Assembly (NCBI RefSeq): GCF_920984665.1
Contig: NZ_CAKLBP010000004.1
Location: 361,829 to 425,828, forward strand
Source: Pedobacter sp. Leaf170
GTDB lineage: Bacteria > Bacteroidota > Bacteroidia > Sphingobacteriales > Sphingobacteriaceae
Length of the DNA: 64,000 bases
Reading direction: 5' to 3'
Part shown: positions 63,447-64,000 of the stretch, one piece after another
How positions within the stretch are numbered: position 1 is the first letter of the stretch
Layout of the letters: every line of letters begins with the position of its first letter
Notes under the pieces: model-generated
Seen by the model: the letters and a program-made list of their open reading frames with translations, nothing else
Told to the model about the DNA's origin: nothing
Database searches by the model: none
Program-made: the position numbers and the translations under genes

Positions 63447-63655
63447 ATGTTTAAATCAGTTCTATTAAAGAAGTATCTGTCCTCCGCATTCCTTATGTTA
63501 CTTTTTTCCTGCCAGAAGAAAAGATTAATAACTCCGGCACCAACTAAAATCGAAATTACGATGAAGCTTGGTTTTATTTAAATAATAAGGACCCCACTAA
63601 TGCTTTCATTAAATTCTATACAGTTGCCACCTTAGGTACACATATTCGAGCTTAA
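63447..63655 (+). pseudogene. Frameshifted, truncated lipoprotein gene remnant
   Basis: From the ATG at 63447, a lipoprotein signal with SAFLMLLFSCQKKR is read for 36 residues up to TKIE. After that, the in-frame reading stops at 63581, but a one-base shift at the A-run near 63554 continues as NYDEAWFYLNNKDPTNAFIK to a stop at 63655. The joined sequence resembles the start of a TPR-containing sensor lipoprotein. It is a broken gene or an unfinished read error in the assembly. Confidence 0.6.
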
Positions 63656-63941
63656 AAAATTTAGCATAATTTAACATGATAGGCTTAATCATAACCTTGA
63701 TATGAAATATCAAAAAAGATTTGGTTTTGAAAACGAAAGCTGGTTTTTCATCGGTCCATCCAGCCCTGCTGTTGTTCCAATCTTTTTGATGATTGGCAGC
63801 AGAAGTTATAGAAAAGCCTGTGCACTCAAAAAGGATTTCCACGCCATCAGGTTTAGCTGGCCTGGTCTGCTGCGTAAGCCTACGACCAACCCATCTTGAC
63901 TTAACTTGTTTTGACTGTTAATTTTGATTAAAAATCATGAT
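63656..63941. other. Unexplained stretch before the IS66-type gene
   Basis: No convincing gene. Two overlapping frames on opposite strands (63702-63899 plus; 63609-63842 minus) lack family features. It may include the left end of the insertion element and earlier debris. Confidence 0.4.
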
Positions 63942-64000
63942 ATGAAAAAACCAGTTTTACAGTCAAACGAAATGTTTCCCCATGTTGAGGCCTGGATGTC
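63942..64000 (+). mobile_element. Start of probable IS66-family accessory gene (TnpA-like), cut by window end
   Basis: Only 19 codons are visible: MKKPVLQSNEMFPHVEAWM. The form (hydrophilic start then HVEAWM) recalls IS66 accessory proteins whose next residues are SGLSQxxFC-like. The call needs the sequence past 64000. The nearby frameshifted gene fits damage near a mobile element. Confidence 0.4.

Noticed and set aside
63609..63842. Minus-strand gene at 63609-63842
   Set aside because: No recognisable family, no promoter or RBS, and it overlaps a plus-strand frame of similar quality; left as unexplained sequence.

Overview
The window is a 64 kb piece of an AT-rich Bacteroidetes chromosome. 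It most resembles Pedobacter or a close relative in Sphingobacteriaceae; the genus is an inference and the phylum is well supported. The evidence is a SusC/SusD pair, several stand-alone TonB-dependent receptors, -7 promoter boxes of the form TAnnTTTG, CarB without its allosteric domain, and many dispersed palindromes of the kind common in this phylum. No prophage, CRISPR array, rRNA or tRNA gene was seen.

Layout. (1) 1-13.5 kb is a pectin/galacturonate locus. The 3' end of uxaC, then kdgK, eda, an ExuT-type transporter and a GapN-like dehydrogenase run on the plus strand. SusC, SusD, pectinesterase and a rhamnogalacturonan-acetylesterase-type hydrolase run on the minus strand, with a divergent LacI regulator. 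Surface enzymes would de-esterify pectin, SusCD would import oligosaccharides, and the plus-strand genes would convert uronates to pyruvate and triose phosphate. (2) 13.5-23.1 kb holds rlmI, a small membrane protein plus MHS-type transporter, a bestrophin, a Pr6Pr-type membrane protein, TerC, and an ECF sigma / anti-sigma / DUF4097-like / metallopeptidase group. (3) 23.5-33 kb holds an NTF2-like protein, aspS, a small envelope-stress-like cluster (unknown, holin-like, YtxH, AI-2E family), an NtrC-type regulator, an enoyl-CoA hydratase with a B12-binding protein, and glnS. (4) 33-42 kb holds an amidase, an M49-type peptidase, a TonB-dependent receptor behind a promoter that matches the sigma factor's own, and carB. 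(5) 42.3-48.8 kb is a cofactor salvage region. It has a candidate structured RNA with a strong terminator, a PnuC-type transporter, a NadR-like kinase, and a TPP riboswitch controlling a TonB-dependent receptor, thiE, a degenerate thiamine-pyrophosphokinase-like protein and a GNAT acetyltransferase. (6) 49-63.3 kb carries many peptidases (M28, M61, rhomboid, M14, PepT) plus a DUF4407 protein, a rhodanese, a dipeptide epimerase, and an aldose epimerase. (7) 63.3-64 kb is a decayed stretch with a frameshifted lipoprotein gene, ending in what looks like the first gene of an IS66-type element.

The points most worth a second look are the structured RNA and terminator in front of pnuC (about 42459-42671), the matching ECF promoters at 23131-23158 and 35987-36013, and the degenerate TPK-like protein inside the TPP-riboswitch operon. 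Also notable are a GapN-like enzyme lacking the usual ELGGK glutamate, promoter boxes only 4-6 bases from the start codon, and a dense set of dispersed palindromes, one of which creates a false N-terminal extension on ThiE. No clearly new multi-gene system was found.
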